A stretch of DNA of 42,635 nt, taken from positions 1 through 42,635 of the forward strand of contig JAKQKQ010000192.1 of NCBI GenBank assembly GCA_029560585.1, read 5' to 3'. Below are positions 1 through 8,102 of this stretch, piece by piece. The translations under genes were made by a program, and so were the position numbers. Origin of the DNA: Verrucomicrobiota bacterium. Its GTDB lineage: Bacteria > Verrucomicrobiota > Verrucomicrobiia > JADLBR01. Under the pieces are notes generated by a model. That model ran no database searches and had not been told where the DNA came from. It saw only the letters and a program-made list of their open reading frames with translations. Every line of letters begins with the position of its first letter. Position 1 is the first letter of the stretch.

Positions 1-192
1 CAGAGCGAAGCGGCGACACCGCTTTTGCCTCCGGCGGAGCCGAAGCCGATGGCCCCGGCTCGCGCTTCGCGCGTTGCCAAAGCGGTGGCGCCGTCCGGCG
101 GTTGCCGGACTTTGCCACCGCAGTCCAAAACCCTCCCGGCCCGGAGCCTGGGTCGGGGCACGAGCCGCGCCCGAGAACAGCGCCCGAAGTTT
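1..192. repeat. Family B palindromic repeat, copy 1
   Basis: The window opens inside a palindromic repeat. From about 85 to 192 it matches 5705-5819 closely: a GCCGGACTTTGCCACCGC hairpin arm, then a tail ending in CGCCCGAAGTTT. The left arm of the hairpin is degenerate here. The preceding part (1-84) is made of GCGGTGGC/GCCACCGC-like half palindromes also seen near 24955. The repeat stops five bases from the stop codon of the leftward gene at 197-754. No coding function is seen. Confidence 0.7.
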
Positions 193-196
193 CAGA

Positions 197-754
197 TCAG
201 TCCGCGAACGGCCGGGCCCAGTCGGGCAAATCCGGCTTGAATGCCTCGAATGCCGCCTGCGCAGCACCGCCAGACAACGGGAAAAGTTCGATGATCGCCA
301 CGCCATGTGCGGCGCGCGATTTCACGACGACGCCCGATCCGGTCGGCACGAAAGCCCACTCTTCGATGAAAGGTTTGGCGGCCCCCAGGGTTGCGATCAC
401 CTTACCTTTCGCGCAGAGGGTCAGGCGACTGCCGACCGGAACCCCGCGGTGCAGTTCGAGGGACTTCCCGTCCGGCGCCAGATCGCATACGACCCACCCG
501 ACCATTCCGGAGGAGGAGACCTTCGGCAACATGCAGTTGCCCTTGAGGGTCCAGGTATCCTCCGCTCCGTCCGAATACCGGACCACCACGTTGCCGACAG
601 GATCTTCTCGCTTCAGATCATGTTTCGGCGCGATGCGCGCCCCGACGGGTTGCTTGACCTTCTCGGCCCCCTCGTTCGACTGACCTGCTCCCGCCGCCAA
701 CGGCACTCCGAGCGACGCCAGAACCGCGACGCACAAGGGAACAGCAATTCTCAT
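197..754 (-). CDS. Small secreted protein of unknown function
   Basis: This encodes a 185-residue protein that I do not recognise. The first 23 residues (MRIAVPLC...PLAAGA) form a clear signal peptide, so it is predicted to act outside the cytoplasm. The rest is soluble, without obvious catalytic motifs, and contains a stretch of alternating beta-prone segments (VGNVVVRYSDG, GSRLTLCAKGKVIATL). The ATG at 754 was chosen because the signal peptide begins there and a GGGAG lies about 14 bases upstream. The frame stays open to 1030, but that extension is the translation of a family A repeat and should not be annotated. The gene stands alone: a family B repeat follows its stop and a family A repeat precedes it. 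Confidence 0.75.
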   Translation of the reverse strand: MRIAVPLCVAVLASLGVPLAAGAGQSNEGAEKVKQPVGARIAPKHDLKREDPVGNVVVRYSDGAEDTWTLKGNCMLPKVSSSGMVGWVVCDLAPDGKSLELHRGVPVGSRLTLCAKGKVIATLGAAKPFIEEWAFVPTGSGVVVKSRAAHGVAIIELFPLSGGAAQAAFEAFKPDLPDWARPFAD

Positions 755-823
755 CGGATCGATGCTCCCACCCCATTTGCGCTGACGCAAGAATTTCGAG
801 ACCTTCCCAAGATCCCCGTGGCC

Positions 824-1051
824 TAGCCTGCATGTTTCACGCTTCCGCGTGAAACATGCAGGCTCAAAGGAAAACCGCGCTCCGAAAGACGCGATTTTGG
901 AGGGTCTGGTGCCACCGATCCGCGAAACACACTCTGCAACCGCGAAAAATCCCCGTCTTTGCCAGACCTTTCCCAATAAATGGCTCTCATGGCGCGGTTT
1001 TCCCAGAGCCCGGAATTTCACAGCCAGCAAGGCTGTGACATAGCCGGGCTA
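824..1051 (+). repeat. Family A MITE-like repeat, copy 1
   Basis: This 228-bp element is shared with 16999-17225 and 27554-27781, and in reverse with 13773-13970. Its ends are inverted repeats of about 17 bp: TAGCCTGCATGTTTCAC on the left and, read from the other strand, TAGCCCGG...TTTCAC on the right. Each end also folds on itself; the left hairpin is TAGCCTGCATGTTTCACGC, loop ttcc, then its complement. Both borders carry CTAG. The 424-base gap 755-1178 holds only this element plus unremarkable flanks. Confidence 0.85.
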
Positions 1052-1167
1052 GCGGGCCACGCACGATATCGTCTCGGGTGGTGCATTCGACAGATCGCTG
1101 GGCACTTGCCCTCGGCGCCCTCTGTTCCATAGGATGCTCCCAAGGCGCCTAACTCATCCCGCCACGA

Positions 1168-1173
1168 AGGAGA
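1168..1173 (+). promoter_or_regulatory. Shine-Dalgarno AGGAGA deciding the start at 1179
   Basis: AGGAGA lies five bases before the ATG at 1179. It favours this start over the in-frame ATG at 1134, which has no comparable site and would mask the twin-arginine signal. Confidence 0.6.
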
Positions 1174-1178
1174 ATCCC

Positions 1179-2027
1179 ATGATAACCCGACGTCTATTTC
1201 TGACCCATGCCACAGCCGGCATCGCCGGCACCATATCGGCCGCCCGCTGTTTGGCCGCGTCACCCCCGGACATCCGCATCGGCTCCTGCTTGATCGGCAG
1301 CATGGAGAACGCGCGCGACGCCGGCCTGCAGGGCATCGAACTCAATGCGGGCAAGGCCGCCGACCGGCTCGAGATCGCCGACCCCGCCGCCCGCGCCAAC
1401 CACAAGGCGAAAATGAAGGAGACGGGCATCGCCGTGTCATCGATCATGATGGGCCTGTTCAACAGCTTCCCCTTGGCCAGCGACCCGCGCGGCCCGGCGT
1501 GGCTCGAGCAGACGATCGAGGCAGCCGCCGACCTCGGCGCGGGCGTCATCCTCGTTGCCTTCTTCGGCAAGGGCAGCCTCCTCGACGAACAGAAGCAGGT
1601 GAAGAAGGCCGACGTGGATGTCGTCGTGGAGCGCATCCGCGCCGCGGCCCCGGCCGCCAAGAAGGCCGGCGTCATCCTCGGGATCGAGAACACCCTCAGC
1701 GCCCAGCACAACATCGAGATCCTGAACCGCATCGGCCACGAGTCGGTCAAGATCTACTACGACATCTTCAATCTCTATGGCCAGGGCTATGACGTGCCCG
1801 CCGAGATCCGCCTCCTCAAGGACAGGATCGCCATCTTCCATTTCAAGAACGGGCCCGATTACCTCGACAATGGCAAGGTGAAGTTCGAGCCCGCCGTCGC
1901 CGCGATCAAGGAGATCGGCTACCGCGGCTGGATCGTCCTTGAGACATCGAGCCCCTCGAAGGACAAGGTCGCCGACGGAAGGCGGAATGCCGCCCACGTC
2001 CGGAAGCTGTTCGGTCTCGCCACGTGA
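1179..2027 (+). CDS. Tat-exported sugar phosphate isomerase/epimerase-like TIM-barrel protein
   Basis: This 282-residue protein is of the xylose isomerase-like TIM-barrel superfamily (AP_endonuc_2/IolE-like). Members isomerise or epimerise sugars or inositol derivatives; the substrate cannot be read from the sequence. The N-terminus MITRRLFLTHATAGIAG followed by a hydrophobic stretch is a typical twin-arginine signal, so export of a folded, probably metal-bound enzyme is predicted. Barrel hallmarks include GIELNAGK near residue 50, the GIENTL strand carrying a metal-binding Glu, YYDIFNLYG with an Asp, IFHFKNG with a His, and a C-terminal WIVLETSS Glu. A strong AGGAGA precedes the start. The stop overlaps the following kinase gene by a GTGA, so the two are probably translated together. 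Confidence 0.8.
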   Translation: MITRRLFLTHATAGIAGTISAARCLAASPPDIRIGSCLIGSMENARDAGLQGIELNAGKAADRLEIADPAARANHKAKMKETGIAVSSIMMGLFNSFPLASDPRGPAWLEQTIEAAADLGAGVILVAFFGKGSLLDEQKQVKKADVDVVVERIRAAAPAAKKAGVILGIENTLSAQHNIEILNRIGHESVKIYYDIFNLYGQGYDVPAEIRLLKDRIAIFHFKNGPDYLDNGKVKFEPAVAAIKEIGYRGWIVLETSSPSKDKVADGRRNAAHVRKLFGLAT

Positions 2028-2962
2028 TCCTCTCCGCCGGACTCACGCCCGCTTGGCAGCAGATCCTGGTCTTTGACGGATTTGCCGCCGGGGAGGTCAA
2101 TCGCGCGCGCGAGGCCCTGTGGTTTGCCTCGGGCAAGGTCCTCAACGCCGGCATCGCCGCCCACCATCTCGGCGCCCCGAGCCTCACCCTCTCGCCGCTC
2201 GGTGGCCCGGCGTTTGATCCCATTTCAGAAGAATTCGAACGCCTCGGCATACCGCACCGATGGGTGCGAACCGCCGCCGCAACCCGCGTCTGCACCACCC
2301 TCATCGACCGCGCGACGGCCACTACCACCGAGCTTGTCGAGAATGGACGACCGCTCGCCACCGCCGAGTTGGAAAGCTATCTCGCGGCGTATGCCGAGGT
2401 GGCCGCGCGGGCCACCATCGCCATCATCACCGGATCGCTGCCCGAGGGCACGCCCCCGAGTTTCTACCGGGCCCTCGTGGAGCGGACCCCTTGCCCAGCC
2501 GTGCTGGATTTTCGCGGCGAGGGGCTGCTCTCTGTCCTCGACCTTGAACCCCTCGTGGTAAAACCCAACCGGCAAGAACTGGCCAAGACCGTCGGAGGAC
2601 GCCCCGATAACGACGCCGCCCTGCTCGCCGCGATGCGCAACATCAATGCCCGCGGGGCCCAATGGGTCGTGGTCACCCAGGGGGCCGGCGACGTCTGGCT
2701 GACATCGCAAAAAGAAGTCTACCGATTCGAACCGCGCCCCATCCCGGATCTGGTCAACCCCATCGCATCCGGAGACGCCATGGCCGCCGCCATCGCGTGG
2801 GCCATCGCGGCCGACAAACCTATGCCCGATGCCGTCCGCCTCGGCATGGCCGCCGCCGCGCAGAACGCCCGCGCCCTCCTCCCCTGCCGGCTCGACCCCT
2901 CCACCCTCGGCAATGCCGCCGCCCAGATCCACACCCGCCCCGCGCCCACGCCACAAGTTTGA
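2024..2962 (+). CDS. PfkB-family sugar kinase (1-phosphofructokinase/tagatose-6-phosphate kinase type)
   Basis: This is a 312-residue ribokinase-superfamily kinase, most like the LacC/FruK branch, which phosphorylates phosphosugars in the cytoplasm. Visible family features are the N-terminal ILSAGLTPAWQQILVFD strand, the substrate-binding GKVLNAGIAAHHLGA motif near residue 37, IITGSLPEG near residue 133, VKPNRQEL near residue 185, and the catalytic motif near residue 247. That motif reads ASGD rather than the usual GAGD or GSGD; the Asp base is kept but the first anion-hole Gly is Ala. The start is GTG within GTGA, overlapping the stop of the preceding exported TIM-barrel gene. The substrate is unknown. 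Confidence 0.82.
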   Translation: MILSAGLTPAWQQILVFDGFAAGEVNRAREALWFASGKVLNAGIAAHHLGAPSLTLSPLGGPAFDPISEEFERLGIPHRWVRTAAATRVCTTLIDRATATTTELVENGRPLATAELESYLAAYAEVAARATIAIITGSLPEGTPPSFYRALVERTPCPAVLDFRGEGLLSVLDLEPLVVKPNRQELAKTVGGRPDNDAALLAAMRNINARGAQWVVVTQGAGDVWLTSQKEVYRFEPRPIPDLVNPIASGDAMAAAIAWAIAADKPMPDAVRLGMAAAAQNARALLPCRLDPSTLGNAAAQIHTRPAPTPQV

Positions 2963-3020
2963 CTTGCGCCCACCGCAATTGGATCAAATATAGGCCGAAA
3001 AGCGATTCTGGGGTCACATC

Positions 3021-3060
3021 CTCGACCGGGGTCCAGCGGATTGCGGCCCCGGGGATCGAG
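3021..3060 (+). promoter_or_regulatory. Hairpin in the metY 5' leader
   Basis: CTCGA (3021-3025) pairs with TCGAG (3056-3060), and CCGGGG (3026-3031) with CCCCGG (3047-3052), giving a bulged hairpin that ends 24 bases before the metY start. Leaders of methionine genes are often riboswitches or attenuators, but I could not match this to a SAM riboswitch consensus. It is therefore only a candidate regulatory structure. Confidence 0.35.
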
Positions 3061-3084
3061 ACTAGGAACGTCGCTCCCAAATTT

Positions 3085-4368
3085 ATGAGACTCGAGACAC
3101 TCTGCCTCCACGGCGGCCAACAGCCCGATCCGACGACGCTCTCTCGCGCGGTGCCCGTGTACCGGACCAGCTCGTATGTGTTCAAATCCTCCGAGCACGC
3201 GGCAAATCTCTTCGCGCTCAAGGAACTCGGGAACATCTACACGCGCCTCATGAACCCCACCACCGACGTGCTCGAGAAGCGCGTCGCGCTGCTCGAGGGC
3301 GCTCACGAGATGGGCGGACTCGCGGTCGCCTCGGGCACGAGCGCCATTTTCTATTCGATCATCAACCTCGCGTCCTCCGGCGACAACATCGTGAGCGCGC
3401 GCAACCTCTACGGCGGCACCTACACCCAGTTCAACGACATCCTCCCGACCCTCGGGATCAAGACCCGCTTCGTCGACTCGAACGACCCGAAGAATTTTGC
3501 CGCTGCCATCGACGCCAGCACGCGCGCCCTGTTCTGCGAGACGGTCTCGAATCCCGCGCTCGAAATCACCGACCTCGAGGCCGTCGCGAAGATAGCCCGC
3601 GACAACGGCATCCCCCTGATCGTCGATAGCACCTTCTCCACCCCGTACCTCACCCAGCCCCTCAGGCACGGCGCCGATATCGTCGTCCATTCGCTCACCA
3701 AATGGTTCGGCGGACACGGCACGGGCATCGGGGGCATCGTGATCGACTCTGGACGGTTTGCCTGGGCCGCCGGCAAACACCCCCTGTTCACCACGCCCGA
3801 CGACAGCTACCACGGGCTGCGATGGGGGATCGATCTTCCGCCTCCCCTCCTCCCCCTCGCGTTCATCCTGCGCATGCGCACGGTGCCGCTGCGCAACCTC
3901 GGCGCCTGCATCGCGCCGGATAATTCGTGGTTCTTCCTCCAGGGCATCGAGACGCTCCCCCTGCGGATGGATCGCCACTGCGAGAATGCACTCGCGGTCG
4001 CGAAACACCTCAAGGGCCACCCCAAGGTCGAGTGGGTCCGCTTCCCCGGCCTGCCCGACGACCCGATGTTCGCCCTAAACAAGAAGTACCTCCGCGGCAA
4101 GGGCGGCTCAATGGTGGTCTTCGGCATCCGCGGCGGCAAGGCCGCGGGGCAGAAGTTCATCGAGTCCCTCGCGCTCTTCTCGCACCTCGCCAACGTCGGC
4201 GACGCCAAGTCGCTCGCCATCCACCCCGCCACCACGACCCATTCGCAACTCGGCGAAGACCAGCAGCGCGCGGCTGGCATCACCCCCGAACTCGTCCGGC
4301 TCAGCGTCGGCATCGAGCACATCGACGATATCCTCGCCGATCTCGATCAGGCGCTGGCCGTGGCCTAA
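3085..4368 (+). CDS. metY: O-acetylhomoserine sulfhydrylase, PLP-dependent
   Basis: This makes homocysteine from O-acetylhomoserine and sulfide in the direct sulfhydrylation route to methionine. It is 427 residues, the usual length for MetY and longer than the roughly 390 of MetB. Family features are TLCLHGGQQPDPTT at the N-terminus, the phosphate-binding VASGTSAI near residue 82, Asp181 in LIVDSTFSTPYL, the PLP lysine in SLTKWFGGHG (about Lys206), and the C-terminal HPATTTHSQL...RLSVGIEH. The frame is open upstream, but the ATG at 3085 begins the conserved RLETLCLHGG, so it is the chosen start. It lies four bases before metX on the same strand, and the pair makes the acetyl ester and then consumes it. 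Confidence 0.92.
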   Translation: MRLETLCLHGGQQPDPTTLSRAVPVYRTSSYVFKSSEHAANLFALKELGNIYTRLMNPTTDVLEKRVALLEGAHEMGGLAVASGTSAIFYSIINLASSGDNIVSARNLYGGTYTQFNDILPTLGIKTRFVDSNDPKNFAAAIDASTRALFCETVSNPALEITDLEAVAKIARDNGIPLIVDSTFSTPYLTQPLRHGADIVVHSLTKWFGGHGTGIGGIVIDSGRFAWAAGKHPLFTTPDDSYHGLRWGIDLPPPLLPLAFILRMRTVPLRNLGACIAPDNSWFFLQGIETLPLRMDRHCENALAVAKHLKGHPKVEWVRFPGLPDDPMFALNKKYLRGKGGSMVVFGIRGGKAAGQKFIESLALFSHLANVGDAKSLAIHPATTTHSQLGEDQQRAAGITPELVRLSVGIEHIDDILADLDQALAVA

Positions 4369-4372
4369 CGCG

Positions 4373-5545
4373 ATGCATGGATCGCCCATGAAAGGTTCCG
4401 TCGGCCCCGTCAAAACGAAGTTCTTCGAATTTGACGACCCCAAGAATCCACTCCGCCTGCGCCTCGGGCCGACCCTCCATCGGTTCACCCTGGCGTACGA
4501 GACCTACGGCGAGTTGGACGCCGACCGATCGAACGCCATCCTCCTCTTCCACGCGATGACCGGCAGCCAGCACGCCGCCGGCATCAACGAGGATGTGCCC
4601 AACCTCGATGGCCGCTGGACCGAAGAGTTGCACGAGGGTTGGTGGGACGGTTTCATCGGCCCCGGCAAGGCCCTCGACACGCGAAAATACTTCGTCATCT
4701 GCGCCAACCACATCGGCGGTTGCTACGGATCGACAGGCCCGGCCTCGATCAACCCTGACACCGGCCGCCGCTGGGGTCCGGCATTCCCGCCAATCCGCGT
4801 CAGCGACATCGTTGATTCGCAGGTCAGGCTCCTCGATCACCTCGGCATAAGGAAGCTCCACGCGGTCCTCGGCGGATCGATCGGGGGCTATCTGTCCCTG
4901 AGCCTCGCCACGCGCTACCCCGACCGCGTGCGCCACGTCATACCCATCGGCAGCGGCCTCGAGACAACGCACCTCCACCGCATCATGAACTTCGAGCAGA
5001 TCACCGCCATCGAGGGCGACCTGAATTTTCGAGGGGGCGATTACTACGAGGGCCCCCGGCCCGACGTCGGTCTGGCCCTCGCACGGCGCATCGCCCACAA
5101 GACCTTCGTCTCCATCACCGCACTCAGCGAGCGGGCCCGGGACGAGGTCGTCGCCAGCCAGCCGCCCCACGGCTGGTACCAGATGAATCACCCCGTGGAG
5201 TCCTACATGCTCCACCAGGGCGAGAAGTTTGTGCAACGATTCGACGCGAACACATACCTCCGGATCGTGGACGCGTGGCAGTGGTTCGACCTGCTCGCCG
5301 AGGCGGGCGCGCACGACTACAATGAGCTCTTTGGGCGCTGCCGCCACCAGGAATACCTTGTCTTCAGCATCGACTCCGACCTCTCTTTCTATCCCGAGGA
5401 ACAGGCGAAGATGGTCCACGCGCTGAAGAAGGCCAAGGTCCCCGTGATGTGGATCACCGTCCACTCCGACAAAGGCCACGACTCTTTCCTTCTGGAACCG
5501 CGCCTCTACACGCCCCATCTCGCCCACGCCCTCGAACGGCGATAG
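4373..5545 (+). CDS. metX: Homoserine O-acetyltransferase
   Basis: This alpha/beta-hydrolase enzyme activates homoserine with acetyl-CoA for methionine synthesis, feeding the MetY reaction. It is 390 residues, normal for MetX. The nucleophile elbow reads GGSIGGY with Ser169 (most homologues have GGSMGG). The Asp is in IDSDLSFYP near residue 336, and the His in SDKGHDSFL near residue 369. NHIGGCYGSTGP (residues 112-123), typical of the family, forms the substrate tunnel wall. A second ATG at 4388 (MKGSVGP) is also possible. It follows metY by four bases, so the two form an operon. The downstream gap up to 5822 contains a family B repeat. Confidence 0.92.
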   Translation: MHGSPMKGSVGPVKTKFFEFDDPKNPLRLRLGPTLHRFTLAYETYGELDADRSNAILLFHAMTGSQHAAGINEDVPNLDGRWTEELHEGWWDGFIGPGKALDTRKYFVICANHIGGCYGSTGPASINPDTGRRWGPAFPPIRVSDIVDSQVRLLDHLGIRKLHAVLGGSIGGYLSLSLATRYPDRVRHVIPIGSGLETTHLHRIMNFEQITAIEGDLNFRGGDYYEGPRPDVGLALARRIAHKTFVSITALSERARDEVVASQPPHGWYQMNHPVESYMLHQGEKFVQRFDANTYLRIVDAWQWFDLLAEAGAHDYNELFGRCRHQEYLVFSIDSDLSFYPEEQAKMVHALKKAKVPVMWITVHSDKGHDSFLLEPRLYTPHLAHALERR

Positions 5546-5700
5546 CCATAGGCGGATGCCGCCCGTTCAGCCACGGCTTCTTCGAATCAGAAATCATGCC
5601 CCGTGCACCGATAACCAGGGGATTGTGGCGCGATTACCGACCTGGCCCCGCCACTAGCGCGCCGGATTATTCAGGGGAAAACTTCTGGGGGCGGGGCCGT

Positions 5701-5820
5701 TTTGGACTGCGGTGGCAAAGTCCGGCGGTTGCCGGACTTTGCCACCGCAGTCCAAAGCCCTCCCGGCCCGGATCCTGGGTCGGGCACGAGCCGCGCACGC
5801 GATCAGCGCCCGAAGTTTCT
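5701..5820. repeat. Family B palindromic repeat, copy 2, with a 26-bp perfect hairpin
   Basis: Positions 5701-5726 and 5731-5756 are exact reverse complements around a GGTT loop, a 26-bp stem. The tail to 5819, ending CGCCCGAAGTTT, matches 85-192. The element sits between the convergent metX and acyl-amidohydrolase genes and ends three bases from the latter's stop. It could act as a bidirectional terminator or mRNA stabiliser, although no T-run follows the stem. Confidence 0.8.
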
Positions 5821-5822
5821 GG

Positions 5823-6653
5823 CTAGATGTTGTCCCCGGTCGCCATGAAACCGCGGTATTCGTCCAGAACCGAAAACAGCGCCGCCGTGGTGGCCGCAAC
5901 CTGCAGATCGCGCGGGGCGCGTTGCGGTGTCTCGAAAATGATCTCGAACGGCGCCGGATGCAGTTCGTCGGGATTCGTCAATATGCCTTGGTAGCAATCG
6001 CGCAGGACGCCCCTGTCCGCCTCAAATCCATCGATGATCGGGCCGTCGGCCAGTGGCAGGTGGCGGGAGGCCGCGGCCAGAACGGGCCGCACCAACCCCT
6101 CGGTGATCGTCGCCCCGCGAGCGAATGCGTAGACCCCATCCGCGGTGTCATCGGAATGCAGCGACACGATCCCGTGGAAGCGGCGCGAGCGGAGTTCGCC
6201 CTCCAGGGCGCTGACCTCCGGCTCCCGCGAACCGCGCCAGAATTCGCGATTCAGGTCCAGGCCCGCCCGGGAATGCCGCGTGCCATCGACGAACCCCGAC
6301 GGATTACAGACCGGATACGCCTGGATGTGGTAGCCGCGCGCGGGCTCCGGATCGGCGGCCAGTTGCCGGACGAAGTCCACCAGCGCCATCGCTCCCTCGG
6401 GCTCGTCGCCATGGATCGCGGCGAAAACGCCGATCCTCAGTGGATCCCCACCCCCCGGCGGACCGAGAAGGGTGAACCTGGGGATTTCAAACCGCATCCC
6501 CTCGCGACTGAATTGCGCGATCGTCTTCTCGTACAATTCTTCCGAACCGCGCGCCAGGCCTCGCAACGGCCGCAGCAGCCTCTCGATCGGATCGCCCGGC
6601 AGCGCCGTCGGCCCCAGGCCCGGACGCCTCTGGCGCAGCCTCGATCTCTTCAC
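5823..6653 (-). CDS. M14-like zinc peptidase/aspartoacylase-type deacylase
   Basis: This 276-residue protein is of the succinylglutamate desuccinylase/aspartoacylase branch of the M14 fold, which removes acyl or amino acid groups using one zinc ion. The zinc-binding HGDEPEG, with His and Glu, lies about residue 80. The third ligand His is in VSLHSDD, and DLNREFW supplies the conserved Asn-Arg pair seen in this family. No signal peptide is seen. I chose the GTG at 6653 because it forms a GTGA overlap with the cysK stop; an in-frame ATG at 6719 lies deep inside cysK. Coupling to cysK suggests action on a sulfur amino acid derivative, which is inference. Confidence 0.78.
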   Translation of the reverse strand: MKRSRLRQRRPGLGPTALPGDPIERLLRPLRGLARGSEELYEKTIAQFSREGMRFEIPRFTLLGPPGGGDPLRIGVFAAIHGDEPEGAMALVDFVRQLAADPEPARGYHIQAYPVCNPSGFVDGTRHSRAGLDLNREFWRGSREPEVSALEGELRSRRFHGIVSLHSDDTADGVYAFARGATITEGLVRPVLAAASRHLPLADGPIIDGFEADRGVLRDCYQGILTNPDELHPAPFEIIFETPQRAPRDLQVAATTAALFSVLDEYRGFMATGDNI

Positions 6654-7612
6654 CCCCCAACCTCCTTGCGCGCCTCCTCGGCGAGCACGGTGCTCAGATA
6701 TCGCTCTCCCGTGCTGCACCCGATTGTGACGATCAGCTTGCCGCGGTTCTCGGGTCGCCTGGCCACCTGAAGGGCCGCGAAAACATTGGCGCCGGTCGAT
6801 ATGCCAGCCAGAATGCCCTCCGTCTTCGCCAATGACCTCGCCGTGGCGATCGCGTCCTCATTGCTCACGGTGACCACGTCATCCACCACGTCGAGATTCA
6901 GGTTCTTCGGCACAAAACCCGCCCCGGCCCCCTGAATCTTGTGGGGACCCGGCTTCAGGGGTTCGCCATTTCGCGTCTGCGTGATCACCGGCGAATCCTT
7001 CGGCTCGACCGCGATCGCGCGGAAATCCTTCTTTCGGGACTTCACCATCTCGGCGACGCCCGTCAGCGTGCCGCCGGTCCCGACCGCAGAGACGAGGATG
7101 TCGATCCTCCCGTCGGTGTCTTTCCAGATTTCCTCGGCCGTGGTGCGGCGGTGGATCTCCGGGTTCGCCGGGTTACTGAACTGCTGCGGGATCCACGACG
7201 ATGGGATCTCCCGCTGGAGGGCCTCCGCGCGCGCGATGGCGCCCTTCATGCCCTCCGCTGCCGGCGTCAGCACCAGCTTCGCGCCGAGCAGGGCCAAGAG
7301 CGTCCGCCGCTCCAGGCTCATGCTTTCGGGCATCGTCAGGATCAGCCTATAGCCGCGCGCCGCCGCCACAAACGCGAGCGCAATGCCGGTGTTGCCCGAC
7401 GTGGGCTCGATGATCGTCGTCGATGGAGACAGCAGCCCCTCCTTCTCGGCCGCCGCTATCATCGCGGCCCCGATGCGATCCTTCACGCTCCCAAGCGGAT
7501 TGAAAAACTCCGCCTTGAGGGCGATCGTCGCGTCGATACCCTCCGCCATTCGGTTCAACTTGATGAGCGGTGTGCGCCCGATCGTTTCGATTACGTCATT
7601 GCTTATTGCCAT
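6650..7612 (-). CDS. cysK: Cysteine synthase (O-acetylserine sulfhydrylase)
   Basis: This PLP enzyme makes cysteine from O-acetylserine and sulfide. The 320 residues match CysK. It carries the PLP lysine in NPLGSVKDR (Lys44), the substrate loop [11 protein letters not shown] near residue 69, the phosphate-binding GTGGT near residue 181, and the C-terminal GISTGAN. An ATG at 7612 follows GGAG at a spacing of about nine bases. The gene precedes and overlaps the acyl-amidohydrolase gene. Upstream lies an unusually long leader of about 240 bases with two copies of a putative Rrf2 operator, so regulation by sulfur status through the nearby Rrf2 protein is likely. Confidence 0.93.
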   Translation of the reverse strand: MAISNDVIETIGRTPLIKLNRMAEGIDATIALKAEFFNPLGSVKDRIGAAMIAAAEKEGLLSPSTTIIEPTSGNTGIALAFVAAARGYRLILTMPESMSLERRTLLALLGAKLVLTPAAEGMKGAIARAEALQREIPSSWIPQQFSNPANPEIHRRTTAEEIWKDTDGRIDILVSAVGTGGTLTGVAEMVKSRKKDFRAIAVEPKDSPVITQTRNGEPLKPGPHKIQGAGAGFVPKNLNLDVVDDVVTVSNEDAIATARSLAKTEGILAGISTGANVFAALQVARRPENRGKLIVTIGCSTGERYLSTVLAEEARKEVGG

Positions 7613-7850
7613 GGTTTTGTCTCCGTCGTTGGAGGACCCGGGACGATCGCTCCCGCCCAGGCCTCCGGTTTCTTGAGTCCTCGGTTTGACACACGCCTTA
7701 CTCCTTCAGAGCTTGAATGCTGTCAAATATGCCCCGGCCGTCGAAGTGTTGCCCCGGGGCGGTGCTCCACCTGCCACCTGACCAAACCAGATCCGATCAA
7801 CCAGCCCCTGGACCAAACCTCGCCATTTGCTGGAAATTGATTCAGATTTC

Positions 7851-7875
7851 ATATGCGACTCTATAGATCGTTTTT
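7851..7875 (-). promoter_or_regulatory. Putative Rrf2 operator A upstream of cysK
   Basis: ATGCGA (7853-7858) and TCGTTT (7868-7873) flank a nine-base spacer. They match the motif ATRCGACT-N6-ATCGTNT also found at 7978-7998 and 11320-11340. On the minus strand a TATAAA, a plausible -10 element, overlaps the cysK-distal arm. The rest of the 490-base gap 7613-8102 is non-coding; apart from the three sites annotated in it, it contains only GC-rich potential stems. Confidence 0.6.
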
Positions 7876-7974
7876 ATAGACAAAAAATCAGGGGCACGGA
7901 ACCCCATCACCCCAATCCAACGCCATCGCGCCCCCAGTCTCCCATAAAAACCTCAACATTGTCCGTGCTTGCCT

Positions 7975-8000
7975 AATATACGACTTGTTCTATCGTCTTT
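7975..8000 (-). promoter_or_regulatory. Putative Rrf2 operator B upstream of cysK
   Basis: ATACGA (7978-7983) and TCGTCT (7993-7998) are separated by nine bases, as in operators A and C, and the CT/TA flanks inside the spacer are also shared. It lies 119 bases further from cysK than site A. Confidence 0.6.
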
Positions 8001-8025
8001 TAATCTATCCCGAGATTCTGGCAAG

Positions 8026-8058
8026 AGGAATCTGTCGGCCCAAGTCCGACAGATTCCT
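8026..8058 (-). terminator. 13-bp hairpin, probable terminator of the rrf2-transsulfuration unit
   Basis: AGGAATCTGTCGG (8026-8038) pairs perfectly with CCGACAGATTCCT (8046-8058) around a seven-base loop. It lies 45 bases beyond the stop of the leftward cystathionine gamma-synthase gene. There is no clean T-run, so termination is likely rather than shown. Confidence 0.5.
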
Positions 8059-8102
8059 AGGGCATCTTGCGGCCCCCCAGGATGCCGGTACGTCTGGGGC
8101 GA

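Noticed and set aside
197-1030. A 277-residue leftward protein starting at 1030
   Set aside because: The N-terminal 92 residues are the translation of a family A repeat that is open in all copies; a signal peptide begins at the ATG at 754.
2963-3084. SAM riboswitch before metY
   Set aside because: A hairpin is present, but I could not align it to SAM-I, SAM-II or SAM-IV consensus elements by eye, so only a generic structure is reported.
2719-4020. A leftward frame of 433 codons opposite metY
   Set aside because: It is a shadow of metY with biased composition and no motifs.
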